From: an uncultured Flavobacteriaceae bacterium
Lineage (GTDB): Bacteria; Bacteroidota; Bacteroidia; Flavobacteriales; Flavobacteriaceae
Direction: 5' to 3'
Assembly: GCA_947504035.1 (NCBI GenBank)
Contig: CANNGA010000015.1
Location: 39,271-103,270 of the forward strand
DNA length: 64,000 nt
The translations under genes were made by a program, and so were the position numbers. Numbering within the stretch: the first letter of the stretch is position 1; each line of letters starts with the position of its first letter. The notes beneath the pieces are model-generated. The model ran no database searches and was not told the origin of the DNA. It was given only the letters and a program-made list of their open reading frames with translations. This document shows positions 14,793 through 25,517 of the stretch, piece after piece.

Positions 14793-17192
14793 TTACCCTA
14801 CAATATGCAATTCTGTAAAATCTTTAGTTAATACTAATGTGTTATCATCAAGTTTTACATCCTTAAAAGGAATTTCAACGTTGTCTACTTCAACTTTAGA
14901 GATTTCGAAAGGTAAACCATGTAAATTCAGTTTAAAAGTCTCGTAAGGGGTTATAAACTTACCAGATTTATGCTGTTGGATGATTAATTCTTTCTTTTTT
15001 CCTAATAATCTAAAATTTCTTAAACTGTAGCGTCCTTTGACGTAATCGTAACCATCTTCGGCATCTTCATATACTGTAGATTCTTCTTTACCTTCGGTAT
15101 AGTATACATCTAATAACAACTCATCAATGGTTTTTTCACCTACATATTGTTGTACAGGATATTTAGGGATAATAGCACCTTCTTTTACAAAAATTGGCAT
15201 GCTGTCTAAATCGGCATCTACCCATATTTCTTGACCACCAGTAACAACTTCGTCAGTCCAGAAATTATACCATTGTCCTCTAGGAATGTACATGCGTCTT
15301 CCTTTTTGGTTTGGTCCCGTAATAGGACAGGCTAAAATCTTTTCACCAAAAATAAATTCGTCGTTTCTATAGTGCGTTTGTGGATCTTCTTGATCGTAAA
15401 GTACTAGCGATTTTAAGATAGGAATACCTTCTTCTACGTACCTCCAAAATGCAGTGTATAAATACGGCAATAATTCGTAACGTAATTCGATAAACTTTCT
15501 CACCACATCGGTAATGGTATCTCCAAAAGCCCAGGGTTCTTGGTCGCCATGATCTCCAGAAGAGTGTGTTCTACAGAAGGGGTGGAAAATACCTAATTGA
15601 ATCCAACGGGCATACAATTCGCCATTAGGTTGTTCGGCAAAACCTCCAATATCCGATCCAATAAATGAGAATCCAGACATACACATGCGTTGCGCTTGTA
15701 GGTTGGCTATATTTAAGTGGTCCCATGTTGCAATATTATCACCCGTCCAACTAGAGGTGTAACGTTGTGTTCCAGAATACGCTGCTCTTGTAATAACAAA
15801 AGGACGTTTTGGATATGAAAATTTCTTTAAACCTTGGTAAGTGGCACGTGCCATTTGCATGCCGTAAACGTTGTGTGCTTTTCTATGGCTACAAGGGTTA
15901 CCGTCGTAATCGTGTCTTACATCGTTAGGGAAGGTTTTTCCAGGAACGTCCATTACAGCAGGTTCGTTCATATCATTCCACACCCCTTTAACACCAATGT
16001 CTTCGATTAATTCTTTAAATAAATCCGACCACCATTCTCTTACTTCAGGATTGGTAAAGTCTGGGAAGTAACATTCTCCTGGCCATACCTTACCTTTCAT
16101 GTAAGGGCCATCGGCACGCTTACAGAAATAATCTTTATCTAAGCCCTCTTTAAATACAGAATAATCCATATCTATTTTAATACCAGGGTCTATAATTACT
16201 ATGGTTTTAAAGCCATCGTCTGCGAGTTCTTTAACCATGCGTTTAGGATCTGGAAAATAGTCCTTATTCCATGTAAAACAACGAAAGCCTTCCATATAAT
16301 CAATATCGAGATAAATGGCATCACAAGGAATTTGCAACTCTCTAAACTTAGCGGTAATTTCTTTTACGTTGCTCTCTGGGTAATAACTCCATTTACACTG
16401 GTGGTAGCCCAATGCCCATAATGCAGGCATTTCATGAGGTTTTCCTGTTAAATCGGTATAGTTGGCTACAACTTCAGACATTTCAGGACCATAGATAAAA
16501 TAGTAGTTCATTTCACCACCATGAGCCCAAAAACTTGTAATGTTTCTGCGTTCATGACAAAAATCGAAAAACGAACGGAAGGTGTTATCAAAGAACACAC
16601 CATAGGATTTTTTATTGTGTAAAGCCGTGTAAAATGGAATCGCTTTATAAATAGGGTCTGTATCTCTGCCATAGGCATAAGAGTCTGTCACCCAGTTTTC
16701 AAAACGCTTGCCTTTTAAGTTATTATCAACAGGTTTGTCTCCCAAACCGTAATAACTTTCTCCAGGTTGCGAGGTTTTAGACATTTTTACAACATCGCCA
16801 CCAAACTCATAACTTTCTTCCCAGTGGAAACCAAGTTCATCTTCACAAATAAGGGTTTTGTCTATGGCATCGTAAATTGAGGTTCTCAAATCTAATTTCG
16901 ATACGTTACAGATCAATTTAGCAGTCGTGATAATGTAGTGGTTATCATCTTCGGTTACCTCCAGATGGTTGTAACCTCTACTCGCATATTTTGTAACGGC
17001 ATAAGAGAAATCATTTTCAAAAATACCAGTAGTTGTAAATCTAAATCTTAAAATACTGTCTCTTCGGACAGTAATTTCTAAGACCACACCGTTTTTAGCA
17101 GTGAAAGAGAGAACGTTTAAGTTTTTTTCGTACTTAACTATTTCGGATGGAAATAAATTTCCTTTGTATTCTAATTCTGTATTTAATATCAT
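14793..17192 (-). CDS. Glycoside hydrolase family 31 alpha-glucosidase
   Basis: A 799-residue family 31 enzyme. The nucleophile motif is VWNDMNEP with Asp407, and the acid/base is Asp485 in SSWTGDN. The GSDIGGF loop is also conserved. An N-terminal galactose-mutarotase-like beta-sandwich (about 1-250) precedes the (beta/alpha)8 barrel (about 255-600), followed by C-terminal beta domains. No signal peptide is present, so it probably acts in the cytoplasm, releasing glucose from alpha-linked oligosaccharides. Its position downstream of glgA-glgC-glgB fits glycogen or maltodextrin turnover. Family members can also cleave xylosides; the specificity is inferred from context. Confidence 0.93.
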   Translation of the reverse strand: MILNTELEYKGNLFPSEIVKYEKNLNVLSFTAKNGVVLEITVRRDSILRFRFTTTGIFENDFSYAVTKYASRGYNHLEVTEDDNHYIITTAKLICNVSKLDLRTSIYDAIDKTLICEDELGFHWEESYEFGGDVVKMSKTSQPGESYYGLGDKPVDNNLKGKRFENWVTDSYAYGRDTDPIYKAIPFYTALHNKKSYGVFFDNTFRSFFDFCHERRNITSFWAHGGEMNYYFIYGPEMSEVVANYTDLTGKPHEMPALWALGYHQCKWSYYPESNVKEITAKFRELQIPCDAIYLDIDYMEGFRCFTWNKDYFPDPKRMVKELADDGFKTIVIIDPGIKIDMDYSVFKEGLDKDYFCKRADGPYMKGKVWPGECYFPDFTNPEVREWWSDLFKELIEDIGVKGVWNDMNEPAVMDVPGKTFPNDVRHDYDGNPCSHRKAHNVYGMQMARATYQGLKKFSYPKRPFVITRAAYSGTQRYTSSWTGDNIATWDHLNIANLQAQRMCMSGFSFIGSDIGGFAEQPNGELYARWIQLGIFHPFCRTHSSGDHGDQEPWAFGDTITDVVRKFIELRYELLPYLYTAFWRYVEEGIPILKSLVLYDQEDPQTHYRNDEFIFGEKILACPITGPNQKGRRMYIPRGQWYNFWTDEVVTGGQEIWVDADLDSMPIFVKEGAIIPKYPVQQYVGEKTIDELLLDVYYTEGKEESTVYEDAEDGYDYVKGRYSLRNFRLLGKKKELIIQQHKSGKFITPYETFKLNLHGLPFEISKVEVDNVEIPFKDVKLDDNTLVLTKDFTELHIVG

Positions 17193-17587
17193 ATAAACAG
17201 GTATTAAAGTTCATTAACGAAATTACTAAAATTTAAATGCTTGATACCTCTCTTTTTATTAAAAAAAAGAGACTTTATTTATACAATTTGTAACTAATCT
17301 GCGCGATAATTATCGAATTTACAAGCGCTTACAAATTAAAAATTATTTTCAATAATCAAACCCATTTCAAAAGTAGGTGTTTTCTTTGTTCTAATTGCAA
17401 AAAGAATTGGTTTTTAACGGCTTAGAAATTTGGAGATGTATGGCTATACTATACAGTAGAATAATAGTTAAAAATATGGGGTTTATGGTGGTATTTCATT
17501 AAATTTTTTAATTGCATAAAAACGTTTAACTATGCTTAACCTGATAAGTGTTTTAAAAAAGAATCTTTCAGAAGTTTAGATATGTTG
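17193..17587. other. Non-coding gap upstream of the GH31 gene
   Basis: About 395 AT-rich bases without a supported gene. It should hold the leftward promoter of the GH31 gene. An A/T-rich inverted run near 17250-17275 is visible but too simple to interpret. Confidence 0.45.
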
Positions 17588-17830
17588 CTATATGTCATTT
17601 TGTAAATGAGATAAAACTAAAAGAATTAAAAAAATTAATATCAACAAATTAAAAACATACCCAATCATTGCATTAGTTCTCACATTTTCTTCGGTATATA
17701 TATTATTAAACGTTTTTTTGCCTAAACTAAATATGTATACAAAAAAACCTCCCACCTTGATTACAACAGGATGAGGGTTGTTAATTTCATTTTTAGTATT
17801 CACTTTAGGAGAAATATTTAATTCACCCAA
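17588..17830 (-). CDS. Small membrane protein, unknown
   Basis: An 80-residue protein with a soluble N-terminal half and one or two hydrophobic segments: VVIKVGGFFVYIFSLG (about 22-37) and a strong C-terminal helix (about 56-76, YVFNLLILIFLILLVL). Its start overlaps the end of the upstream gene by 13 bases, so the two are probably translated together. No family is recognised. Both genes sit between glgB and the GH31 gene but are very AT-rich and may have come in separately. Confidence 0.5.
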   Translation of the reverse strand: MGELNISPKVNTKNEINNPHPVVIKVGGFFVYIFSLGKKTFNNIYTEENVRTNAMIGYVFNLLILIFLILLVLSHLQNDI

Positions 17831-18276
17831 TTTTTTAGAAATTGCATTTTGAGAGCTATTTGGTATTCGTTTTTAAGTTTTAATTCAGCGTTAATTGTAT
17901 ACTGTTCAGTTTTTTTAAGTTTTGAAATTTCTGAATTGTATTTTAATCTGTAATTTTTAATTATTTCTTTAATTGGTTTTATATGTATTTTAAAGTTCGA
18001 TAAGCCTAAAATTATAAGAGCTAAAGGAGGGTATAATACTGCTATAAGCCCCCAGAACAGCCTATTTCGATTTAAAGATTCTACTTTGTGTAAGACATAT
18101 AGTAAAGAAAGTAATCTAATGACAATTACGTAGATAAGTTTGTATTCGAAATAGATTCTTATAAAAGAAGGGATAGTAAGCAATATAAACACAATAAAAC
18201 CAGTAACTATAATTCGAGAATCATTAATCTCCAAGAGAGGGGAATTAAGAGTTCTATAGTACTTTTTTTGATTCAT
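17818..18276 (-). CDS. Membrane protein, unknown
   Basis: A 152-residue protein with three hydrophobic segments (about 23-42, 46-64 and 73-92). A basic, helical cytoplasmic tail follows (IKPIKEIIKNYRLKYNSEISKLKK onward). It overlaps the next small membrane protein gene by 13 bases. No family is recognised. Gene order places it after glgB with an 85-base gap, so it may or may not share the glg transcript. Confidence 0.55.
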   Translation of the reverse strand: MNQKKYYRTLNSPLLEINDSRIIVTGFIVFILLTIPSFIRIYFEYKLIYVIVIRLLSLLYVLHKVESLNRNRLFWGLIAVLYPPLALIILGLSNFKIHIKPIKEIIKNYRLKYNSEISKLKKTEQYTINAELKLKNEYQIALKMQFLKNWVN

Positions 18277-18361
18277 TTTGTTGATTTCTTATGAACAAAT
18301 CAACATTGATTAGTAATCAAATTATATGATTACTAATCAGTGTCTCACTTAATATTTGTGT

Positions 18362-20269
18362 TTATTTAAACTTAAAAACAGTAATGGCTAGAGGTGCCAA
18401 AGTTATCTTTGCAGCATAGTCTTTACCATTCCAAGCTTCTTTTTTTATGGTAATTTGCTTGCTATTGCCAATACCACTACCACCAAAAATTTTAGCATCG
18501 CCATTAAAGACTTCTATAAGTTTTCCTTTAGTTGGGAGCCCTATTTTATAGTTTTTTCGAACCGTTGGGGTTAAATTACAAACCACCACGACAGAAGCAT
18601 CTTCATCATGTCCTTTTCTAATGTAAGACATCACACAGTTTTCGTGGTCGTCATGGCTAATCCATTCAAAACCATCGTAACTAAATCCTTTTTCATAGAG
18701 TGCAGGTGTACTTTTGTATAAGGCATTGAGCTCTTTTACATAAGTTTGCATGTTTTGATGCGGCTCAAATTCTAATAGATTCCAATCTAAACTGCCTTGA
18801 AAATCCCACTCGTTGTACTGTCCAAATTCACCTCCCATAAATAACAGTTTGGTACCAGGGTGCGTAAACATGCAGCCATAGAGTAACCTTAGGTTGGCAA
18901 AACGTTGCCATTCGTCACCGGGCATTCTACCTAATATGGAATTTTTACCATAGACCACTTCGTCATGAGACAGTGGTAGCATAAAGTTTTCTGTAAAAGC
19001 ATATGCCAAGCTAAAGGTAATATCGTTATGGTGGTATGTTCTGTAGACAGGGTCTTTTGCAAAATATTCAAGGGTATCATGCATCCAGCCCATCATCCAT
19101 TTCATACCAAAACCTAAACCGCCCACAAAGGTGGGTTGGGATACTTTAGGGAATGCTGTAGATTCTTCGGCTATGGTTTGTACGTCTGGGAATGAGGCAT
19201 ACACCTCTTCATTTAATTGCTTAAGGAAGTCTATAACTGCTAGGTTTTCGCGGCCGCCATAGATGTTTGGTTCCCATTCGCCATCTTCTCTAGAATAGTC
19301 TAAAAATAACATAGAAGCAACGGCGTCTACACGCAAACCATCGGCATGGTATTGGTCTAGCCAAAAAATGGCGTTACTTATAAGGAAAGAACGCACTTCA
19401 TTACGTTCGTAATTAAAGATTAAACTTTTCCAATCTTGGTGGTAGCCTTTGCGCTTGTCTGGGTGCTCGTATAAATGAGAACCGTCAAAAAAGCCTAAGC
19501 CGTGTGCATCTTCGGGGAAATGAGAAGGCACCCAGTCCAGGATGATTCCAATATCGTTTTGGTGCAATTGATCTACTAAATACTTGAACTCTTCGGGATA
19601 GCCGTAGCGGGACGTTGGCGCAAAGTAACCTGTAATTTGATACCCCCAAGAAGGATCATAGGGAAACTCCATAATAGGCATAAGTTCTACGTGCGTAAAA
19701 TTCATGTCCTTTACATAATTTACCAAATCGTCTGCCAGTTCAAAATAAGACATGAAACGATTTTCTTCTACCTGCTTTTTCCATGAGCCCAGATGCACTT
19801 CGTAAACGGAATAAGGCGCATCTATAGCGTTATGTTTTTTACGTTTTTTCATCCAAGTGCTGTCTTTCCACTTATAGGTATCATCCCAAACAATCGAAGC
19901 TGTTTTAGGAGGATGCTCATAGCGACGCGCATAAGGATCTGCTTTTTCTGTTACAATACCGTTATTGTGGCTGTGTATTTTATATTTATACACAGCGCCT
20001 TTGCCTACTAGAGGAATAAAGCCTTCCCAAATACCACTAGAATCCCAACGTACGTTAAGCTGGTGCTCTTTATCGTTCCAAAAATTAAAATCACCAATCA
20101 CAGATACCGATTTGGCGCTTGGTGCCCACACCGCAAAATACGTGCCCTCGATACCGTCTACCGTTACTGGATGAGAGCCAAATTTTTCATAAAGGCGAAA
20201 GTGCTTTCCAGCTTTAAACAAGTTGATATCAAAATCGGAGAATAGACTATATGATTTTATATTTGCCAT
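18362..20269 (-). CDS. glgB: 1,4-alpha-glucan branching enzyme
   Basis: GlgB transfers alpha-1,4 glucan segments to form alpha-1,6 branches in glycogen. The 635-residue product has an N-terminal CBM48 (about 25-120, YFAVWAPSAKSVSVIGDFNFW), then the GH13 barrel. Conserved blocks are visible: LMPIMEFPYDPSWGYQ, DGLRVDAVASML with the nucleophile Asp, TIAEESTAFP with the acid/base Glu, and LPLSHDEVVYGK. A C-terminal beta domain follows. The length matches bacterial GlgB lacking the extra N-terminal module. It starts 3 bases after the glgC stop in a tight glgA-glgC-glgB operon. Confidence 0.96.
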   Translation of the reverse strand: MANIKSYSLFSDFDINLFKAGKHFRLYEKFGSHPVTVDGIEGTYFAVWAPSAKSVSVIGDFNFWNDKEHQLNVRWDSSGIWEGFIPLVGKGAVYKYKIHSHNNGIVTEKADPYARRYEHPPKTASIVWDDTYKWKDSTWMKKRKKHNAIDAPYSVYEVHLGSWKKQVEENRFMSYFELADDLVNYVKDMNFTHVELMPIMEFPYDPSWGYQITGYFAPTSRYGYPEEFKYLVDQLHQNDIGIILDWVPSHFPEDAHGLGFFDGSHLYEHPDKRKGYHQDWKSLIFNYERNEVRSFLISNAIFWLDQYHADGLRVDAVASMLFLDYSREDGEWEPNIYGGRENLAVIDFLKQLNEEVYASFPDVQTIAEESTAFPKVSQPTFVGGLGFGMKWMMGWMHDTLEYFAKDPVYRTYHHNDITFSLAYAFTENFMLPLSHDEVVYGKNSILGRMPGDEWQRFANLRLLYGCMFTHPGTKLLFMGGEFGQYNEWDFQGSLDWNLLEFEPHQNMQTYVKELNALYKSTPALYEKGFSYDGFEWISHDDHENCVMSYIRKGHDEDASVVVVCNLTPTVRKNYKIGLPTKGKLIEVFNGDAKIFGGSGIGNSKQITIKKEAWNGKDYAAKITLAPLAITVFKFK

Positions 20270-20272
20270 AGG

Positions 20273-21535
20273 TTATATCACGAAGCCGCTAGGAATAACA
20301 GCCTCTTTTTTAATGACTACTATACCGTCTTTTATGGCATAGGTGTCTGTTTCTACATCTTTTAAATGAGGACCACCTTCTATTTTTACATCGTCGCCAA
20401 TTGCGCAATTTTTATCTAAAATAGCGTTTTTGATATGGCAGCGTTCACCAATACCAATGGTATGTTTTTCTGGGTTAGAGATATCATCTAAATTTTGATA
20501 ATAGTCGCTACCCATCATATAGGTATTTATAATCACAGATTCTGCACCAATACGCGAGCGAATACCAATTACAGATTGCTCTATTTTAGAGGCGCATATA
20601 ATACAACCTTCTGCGATTACAGCTTTGTTTAATGTGGTTCCAGATACCTTGGTGGTAGGCAGCATTCTTGCTCTGGTGTAGATGCGTTTGGATTTATCGT
20701 ATAAATCGAATTCAGGAATATCTGCGGTTAAACCAATATTGGCTTCAAAAAAGGATTCTATAGTTCCTATATCTGTCCAATAGCCCTCGTATTGGTAACT
20801 TAATGTTTTGTGTTTTGCAATGTTTTGTGGAATGATTTCTTTACCAAAATCAATGGTGCTTTCGTCTTCCATAAGTTTTGCAATAAGGTCTCTGTTGAAG
20901 ATGTAAATCCCCATAGAGGCTAAATAATTGCGGCCAGAAGCTTTCATCTCATCACTAACTTCAGAGGTCCAATCAGATAATAGACTTGCATCTGGTTTTT
21001 CTATAAAAGAAGTGATGATGTTATTTTCATCAGATTTTAAAATACCAAAGCCTGTGGCATCTTTTGCCGCTACAGGAATCGTAGCAATCGATATCTCGGC
21101 ATTACTTTCTTTATGGGCCTGTACCATTTTTTCGTAATCCATTTGATACAACTGATCACCAGATAAAATCAAGACATACTCAAATTCATGTCTTAAAACG
21201 TGGTGCATACTTTGGCGTACCGCATCTGCAGTACCTTGAAACCAGCCTTTGTTTTCTGGGGTTTGTTCTGCTGCTAAAACGTCTACAAAAGCACTACTGA
21301 AAAAACTAAAATGATAGGTGTCTTTGATATGTCTGTTTAGTGAGGCCGAATTGAATTGCGTCAATACAAACATGCGTTTAATGTCTGAATTGATACAGTT
21401 GGAAATAGGAATATCTACTAATCTGTATTTTCCAGCTATTGGAACAGCAGGTTTAGACCTTGCTTCTGTTAATGGATGTAATCTCGACCCCTGTCCGCCA
21501 CCTAAAATAATGGCAAATACCTCATTGTTTATCAT
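20273..21535 (-). CDS. glgC: Glucose-1-phosphate adenylyltransferase
   Basis: GlgC makes ADP-glucose from glucose-1-phosphate and ATP, the committed step of glycogen synthesis. The nucleotide-binding signature is GGGQGSRLHPLTEARSKPAV near residue 13-32, followed by YRLVDIPISNC. The SGDQLYQMDY segment carries the metal-binding Asp. The GlgC sugar-phosphate motif FIEKP and a C-terminal left-handed beta-helix with hexapeptide-like repeats (about 310-420) complete the 420-residue protein. It lies 6 bases after the glgA stop and 3 bases before glgB, so all three are co-transcribed. Confidence 0.96.
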   Translation of the reverse strand: MINNEVFAIILGGGQGSRLHPLTEARSKPAVPIAGKYRLVDIPISNCINSDIKRMFVLTQFNSASLNRHIKDTYHFSFFSSAFVDVLAAEQTPENKGWFQGTADAVRQSMHHVLRHEFEYVLILSGDQLYQMDYEKMVQAHKESNAEISIATIPVAAKDATGFGILKSDENNIITSFIEKPDASLLSDWTSEVSDEMKASGRNYLASMGIYIFNRDLIAKLMEDESTIDFGKEIIPQNIAKHKTLSYQYEGYWTDIGTIESFFEANIGLTADIPEFDLYDKSKRIYTRARMLPTTKVSGTTLNKAVIAEGCIICASKIEQSVIGIRSRIGAESVIINTYMMGSDYYQNLDDISNPEKHTIGIGERCHIKNAILDKNCAIGDDVKIEGGPHLKDVETDTYAIKDGIVVIKKEAVIPSGFVI

Positions 21536-21541
21536 TTTATA

Positions 21542-22951
21542 CTAGTTTGTTGTTGATTTGTATAAGTTTGTATATTTTTCAGCTGAAACATTCCACGAGT
21601 GGTCTATTTCCATGATCTGTTTGCGTATGGCATTGAATTTTTCTGTAGTGTTATAAAGTGCGATACCTCTATCTATAGCTGTTTTTATTTCTAAAGCGTC
21701 TACGTTTTCATGACAAATACCAAACCCGTTAGTTTCTGATAGGTCTGTAACGGTGTCTTTTAAACCACCTATGCTTCTAACTATGGGAATAGTACCGTAG
21801 CGTAAACAGTAAAGCTGGTTTAACCCGCAGGGTTCTACACGAGAAGGCATTAATAGAAAATCGGCACCACCATATACGATATGAGATAACTGTTCGTCGT
21901 ATCCAATAAAAGCATTGTAGCTGCCTTCAAATTCGGTTTTTAAATGTTCAAACTCGGCTTCTTGGGCAGCATTACCAGAACCTAGTAATAGCATGGAATG
22001 TGTGGTTTGTTTTAGGCTTTCTCTAATAACTTCAGGAAACAAATCAGATCCTTTTTCATAAACGAGTCGCCCTATAAAACCAAAAAGAGGTTTATTAAAG
22101 TCTAGGTTAAACCGGTCGCATAAGTATTTCTTATTCGCAGCTCTACCAGAATCGATAGTGTTAATCGTGTAATTTTTAATGAGAGCTGGATCTGTTTCGG
22201 GATTCCATACGTTCCAATCAATACCATTTAGGATTCCAGAACATTTACTACTTTCTTCACGTAATAATCCTTCTAGGCCATTGGCTTTAATTTTTAATTC
22301 TTCCATGTAGCTTGGTGATACTGTGGTCACTTTCCAAGCACATTTTATAGCGGCAGCCAGAGGGTTTACCATCCCGTTCCAATCTAATAAGCCCACATGA
22401 TCGAAGTTAAAATCAGGAATAAGATGTACAAGCTCATGCGAGAAGCCGCCTTGGTATTGGGCATTGTGTATCGTAAGGATATTTGGTACGTTTTTTAAGC
22501 TAGCGTAAGCATGACTTTCTTGAAGCATAAAAGGAATTAACCCTGTATGGTGGTCATGACAATGTATAATACAAGGCGCATTTTCCCAAGTAAGCATCCA
22601 ATCTAATGTTGCAATTTGGAATGCTAAAAAACGCTCGGTATCTTCAGAAGAATACACATAATCTTTAAACAAAAGTTCAGGAACATCAATAAAAAAAATA
22701 TCGAAATCTAAAGGAGCTTTATCTAGGATGCGAACTTCAAAATTAAAACTGCGGTCCCCTAAATAGAGCTCAGATTTATAAATGCTTTTAAAGCTATTAG
22801 TTTTACGAAATGCGTTATCGTAAAACGGCATGATAACTTGTGCCTTTGTAGTAGAATTGCTTTGGTATTTTGGTAATGCTCCTACAACATCTGCTAAGCC
22901 TCCAACCTTGGCAATTGGGAAGCATTCAGCGCTTATGTGTATAATGTTCAT
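21542..22951 (-). CDS. glgA: Glycogen synthase (ADP-glucose type)
   Basis: A GT5 retaining glycosyltransferase that extends alpha-1,4 glucan from ADP-glucose. The N-terminal KVGGLADVVGALPK motif (about residues 15-28) binds the ADP-glucose phosphates. IHCHDHHTGL and the C-terminal FIGRLVYEKGSDLF and PSRVEPCGLNQLYCLRYGT segments are typical of GT5. It has 469 residues, normal for the family. It is the first gene of the glgA-glgC-glgB operon; the upstream 236-base gap before lepA should carry the promoter. Confidence 0.96.
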   Translation of the reverse strand: MNIIHISAECFPIAKVGGLADVVGALPKYQSNSTTKAQVIMPFYDNAFRKTNSFKSIYKSELYLGDRSFNFEVRILDKAPLDFDIFFIDVPELLFKDYVYSSEDTERFLAFQIATLDWMLTWENAPCIIHCHDHHTGLIPFMLQESHAYASLKNVPNILTIHNAQYQGGFSHELVHLIPDFNFDHVGLLDWNGMVNPLAAAIKCAWKVTTVSPSYMEELKIKANGLEGLLREESSKCSGILNGIDWNVWNPETDPALIKNYTINTIDSGRAANKKYLCDRFNLDFNKPLFGFIGRLVYEKGSDLFPEVIRESLKQTTHSMLLLGSGNAAQEAEFEHLKTEFEGSYNAFIGYDEQLSHIVYGGADFLLMPSRVEPCGLNQLYCLRYGTIPIVRSIGGLKDTVTDLSETNGFGICHENVDALEIKTAIDRGIALYNTTEKFNAIRKQIMEIDHSWNVSAEKYTNLYKSTTN

Positions 22952-23187
22952 TTGTAATATTTACGTTGCGTATAAACATACGAAAATATTATCAACCGTA
23001 TTTGACCAAATTTCCTTTTTAAAGAAAAAAGATATAAGATGGCGTTAATTGCCCATCTCCTAATTATTAGGGTTTATACTTAGGGTTTCTAACGGTGGTA
23101 AATTATTAATTATGATATGTTTATCGTGTGTAACTTCTTTTTTAATCTATTCTAAAAGGTCTAATCTTATTGAAAAAAGACTTTATT

Positions 23188-24984
23188 TTAGTCATTTAGC
23201 TTTAAAACAGCCATAAAAGCTTGCTGCGGGATTTCCACATTACCAACTTGTCTCATGCGTTTTTTACCCTTTTTCTGCTTTTCTAAAAGTTTACGTTTAC
23301 GAGAAATATCACCGCCATAACATTTTGCGGTAACATCTTTTCGTAGTGCTTTTATAGTTTCACGAGAAATAATTTTGGCACCAATAGCAGCTTGAATAGG
23401 AATATCGAATTGTTGACGTGGAATAAGCTCTCTTAATTTTTCACACATTTTACGGCCAATAAATTGGGCATTATCAGTATGTATTAAGGCCGAAAGCGCA
23501 TCTACAGTTTGCGCGTTAAGTAAAATGTCTAAACGTACCAGTTTAGAAGGCTTCATCCCAATAGGGTGGTAATCGAAAGACGCATAGCCTTTAGATACCG
23601 TTTTTAAACGGTCGTAGAAATCAAATACAATTTCAGCCAGAGGCATTTCAAAAGTTAATTCAACACGTTCTGTTGTTAAATAGGTTTGATTTATAATAAT
23701 ACCACGTTTTTCAATACATAGAGACATTACATTACCAACAAAATCGGCTTTGGTAATGATGGTGGCTTTGATATAAGGCTCTTCTACGCGGTTTAATGTG
23801 GAAGGTTCTGGTAAGTCGGAAGGGTTATTAACAATAATAATTTCGTCTGGATGCTTGTTGGTATATGCATGGTAAGACACGTTAGGTACCGTGGTAATCA
23901 CCGTCATATCAAACTCACGTTCTAAACGTTCTTGAATAATTTCCATGTGCAGCATCCCTAAGAAACCACAACGGAAACCAAAGCCTAAAGCGGCCGAACT
24001 TTCAGGTTGAAATACCAAAGAGGCATCGTTAAGTTGTAGTTTTTCCATAGAGGCACGTAAATCCTCGTAGTCTTCGGTATCTACAGGATAGATACCCGCA
24101 AATACCATAGGTTTTACATCTTCAAAACCTTCTACAATATTGGTTGTTGGATTGTCGAAATCTGTAATGGTATCTCCAACTTTTACTTCTTTAGCGGTTT
24201 TAATTCCTGTGATGAGGTAGCCCACATCGCCAGCTTTTACCGTTTTTTTAGCCACTTGGGTCAGTTTTAATGTCCCAATTTCATCGGCATAATAATCGTT
24301 GTCTGTCGCTACAAATTTAATGTGTTGGCCTTTTTTAATTTCACCATTAAAGACTCTAAAATAGGTTTCGATACCACGAAATGTGTTGTATACCGAATCG
24401 AAAATTAAAGCTTGCAAAGGGCCGTTAGGGTCTCCTTTTGGTGCTGGCACACGTTCTATGATAGCAGCTAAAATATTATCGACACCAAAGCCTGTTTTAC
24501 CACTAGCGTGTATCACTTCTTCTGGATCGCAACCTAGTAGATCTACAATATCATCGGTAACTTCTTCTGGATTGGCACTTGGTAAATCGACCTTGTTTAA
24601 AACAGGTATAATTTCCAAATCGTTTTCTAAAGCAAGATATAGGTTAGAAATTGTTTGTGCTTGTATGCTTTGGGCAGCATCCACAATAAGTAAGGCACCT
24701 TCACATGCTGCGATAGAACGGGACACTTCATAAGAGAAATCGACATGACCAGGGGTGTCAATAAGGTTTAAAACGTATTTTTCACCATTGTATTCATAAT
24801 CCATTTGGATGGCATGCGATTTAATGGTAATCCCACGTTCTCGTTCCAAATCCATATTATCCAATAATTGGTCTTGTTTTTCTCTAGCCGTTACAGAACC
24901 TGTATAATCTAATAAACGGTCTGCAAGTGTACTTTTACCGTGATCTATATGCGCAATAATGCAAAAATTTCTAATCTTTTCCAT
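23188..24984 (-). CDS. lepA: Elongation factor 4 (LepA GTPase)
   Basis: A ribosome-associated GTPase that acts on stalled or mis-assembled translation complexes. The start at 24984 gives [25 protein letters not shown], matching the usual LepA N-terminus; the ATG two codons upstream is less likely. G motifs are clear: AHIDHGKST (P-loop), [18 protein letters not shown]. The LepA-specific C-terminal domain is present, including the segment [20 protein letters not shown]. About 598 residues, full length. It stands alone, with the next gene on the opposite strand. Confidence 0.97.
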   Translation of the reverse strand: MEKIRNFCIIAHIDHGKSTLADRLLDYTGSVTAREKQDQLLDNMDLERERGITIKSHAIQMDYEYNGEKYVLNLIDTPGHVDFSYEVSRSIAACEGALLIVDAAQSIQAQTISNLYLALENDLEIIPVLNKVDLPSANPEEVTDDIVDLLGCDPEEVIHASGKTGFGVDNILAAIIERVPAPKGDPNGPLQALIFDSVYNTFRGIETYFRVFNGEIKKGQHIKFVATDNDYYADEIGTLKLTQVAKKTVKAGDVGYLITGIKTAKEVKVGDTITDFDNPTTNIVEGFEDVKPMVFAGIYPVDTEDYEDLRASMEKLQLNDASLVFQPESSAALGFGFRCGFLGMLHMEIIQERLEREFDMTVITTVPNVSYHAYTNKHPDEIIIVNNPSDLPEPSTLNRVEEPYIKATIITKADFVGNVMSLCIEKRGIIINQTYLTTERVELTFEMPLAEIVFDFYDRLKTVSKGYASFDYHPIGMKPSKLVRLDILLNAQTVDALSALIHTDNAQFIGRKMCEKLRELIPRQQFDIPIQAAIGAKIISRETIKALRKDVTAKCYGGDISRKRKLLEKQKKGKKRMRQVGNVEIPQQAFMAVLKLND

Positions 24985-25106
24985 AAACAAATCTTACACA
25001 AAATGTAATGTGCAAATATAGCTGAATTTTTATTCAAGCATAGCACGTTTTAGTACTAAAACAATCTTCACTACTTTTGGTAAAGAACGCCATAAGCTTT
25101 TAAAGT

Positions 25107-25517
25107 ATGACCAAATTAACGTTTGTTGTTAAAATACACCTTGTTATTTCAGTGTTTATCGTCGTTCCTGTGGCTTTGATTTATGGTTTTAAACCTACTG
25201 TGTTATGCGATATAAATCTAAAAACCACAGACATGCTTAACGCATTTAAAGCGTTTATGGTACTGTATTTAGGGTTTGCAGGATTATGGGGTTTTGGGTT
25301 GTTTTATAAGGCTTATCTAAAAATAGCTTTGGTTAGCAATATTGTGTTTATGCTTGCACTTGGTTTGGGTAGATTATTAAGCTTTGTTTTAGATGGTAAG
25401 CCTTCTCTGGTGTTTGTGTTGGGTGCTTTTGGAGAATTGTTATTGGGGTGTTATGGTCTTTGGGTGTGTATGCATTTTAAGGAACAACTAGGAGATAACA
25501 ATACCGCAAAGTCCTAA
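25107..25517 (+). CDS. DUF4345-like four-helix membrane protein
   Basis: A 136-residue integral membrane protein with four hydrophobic helices (about 8-28, 46-66, 70-88 and 98-120) and a motif-like segment MVLYLGFAGLWGFGLFYKAY. Length and pattern fit DUF4345, whose role is unknown. It is convergent with two small membrane protein genes and overlaps the first of them by about 30 bases at the 3' end. Confidence 0.65.
   Translation: MTKLTFVVKIHLVISVFIVVPVALIYGFKPTVLCDINLKTTDMLNAFKAFMVLYLGFAGLWGFGLFYKAYLKIALVSNIVFMLALGLGRLLSFVLDGKPSLVFVLGAFGELLLGCYGLWVCMHFKEQLGDNNTAKS

Noticed and set aside
24383..24733. 116-codon plus-strand ORF inside lepA
   Set aside because: Antisense to the LepA GTPase domain; no initiation context and no family likeness.
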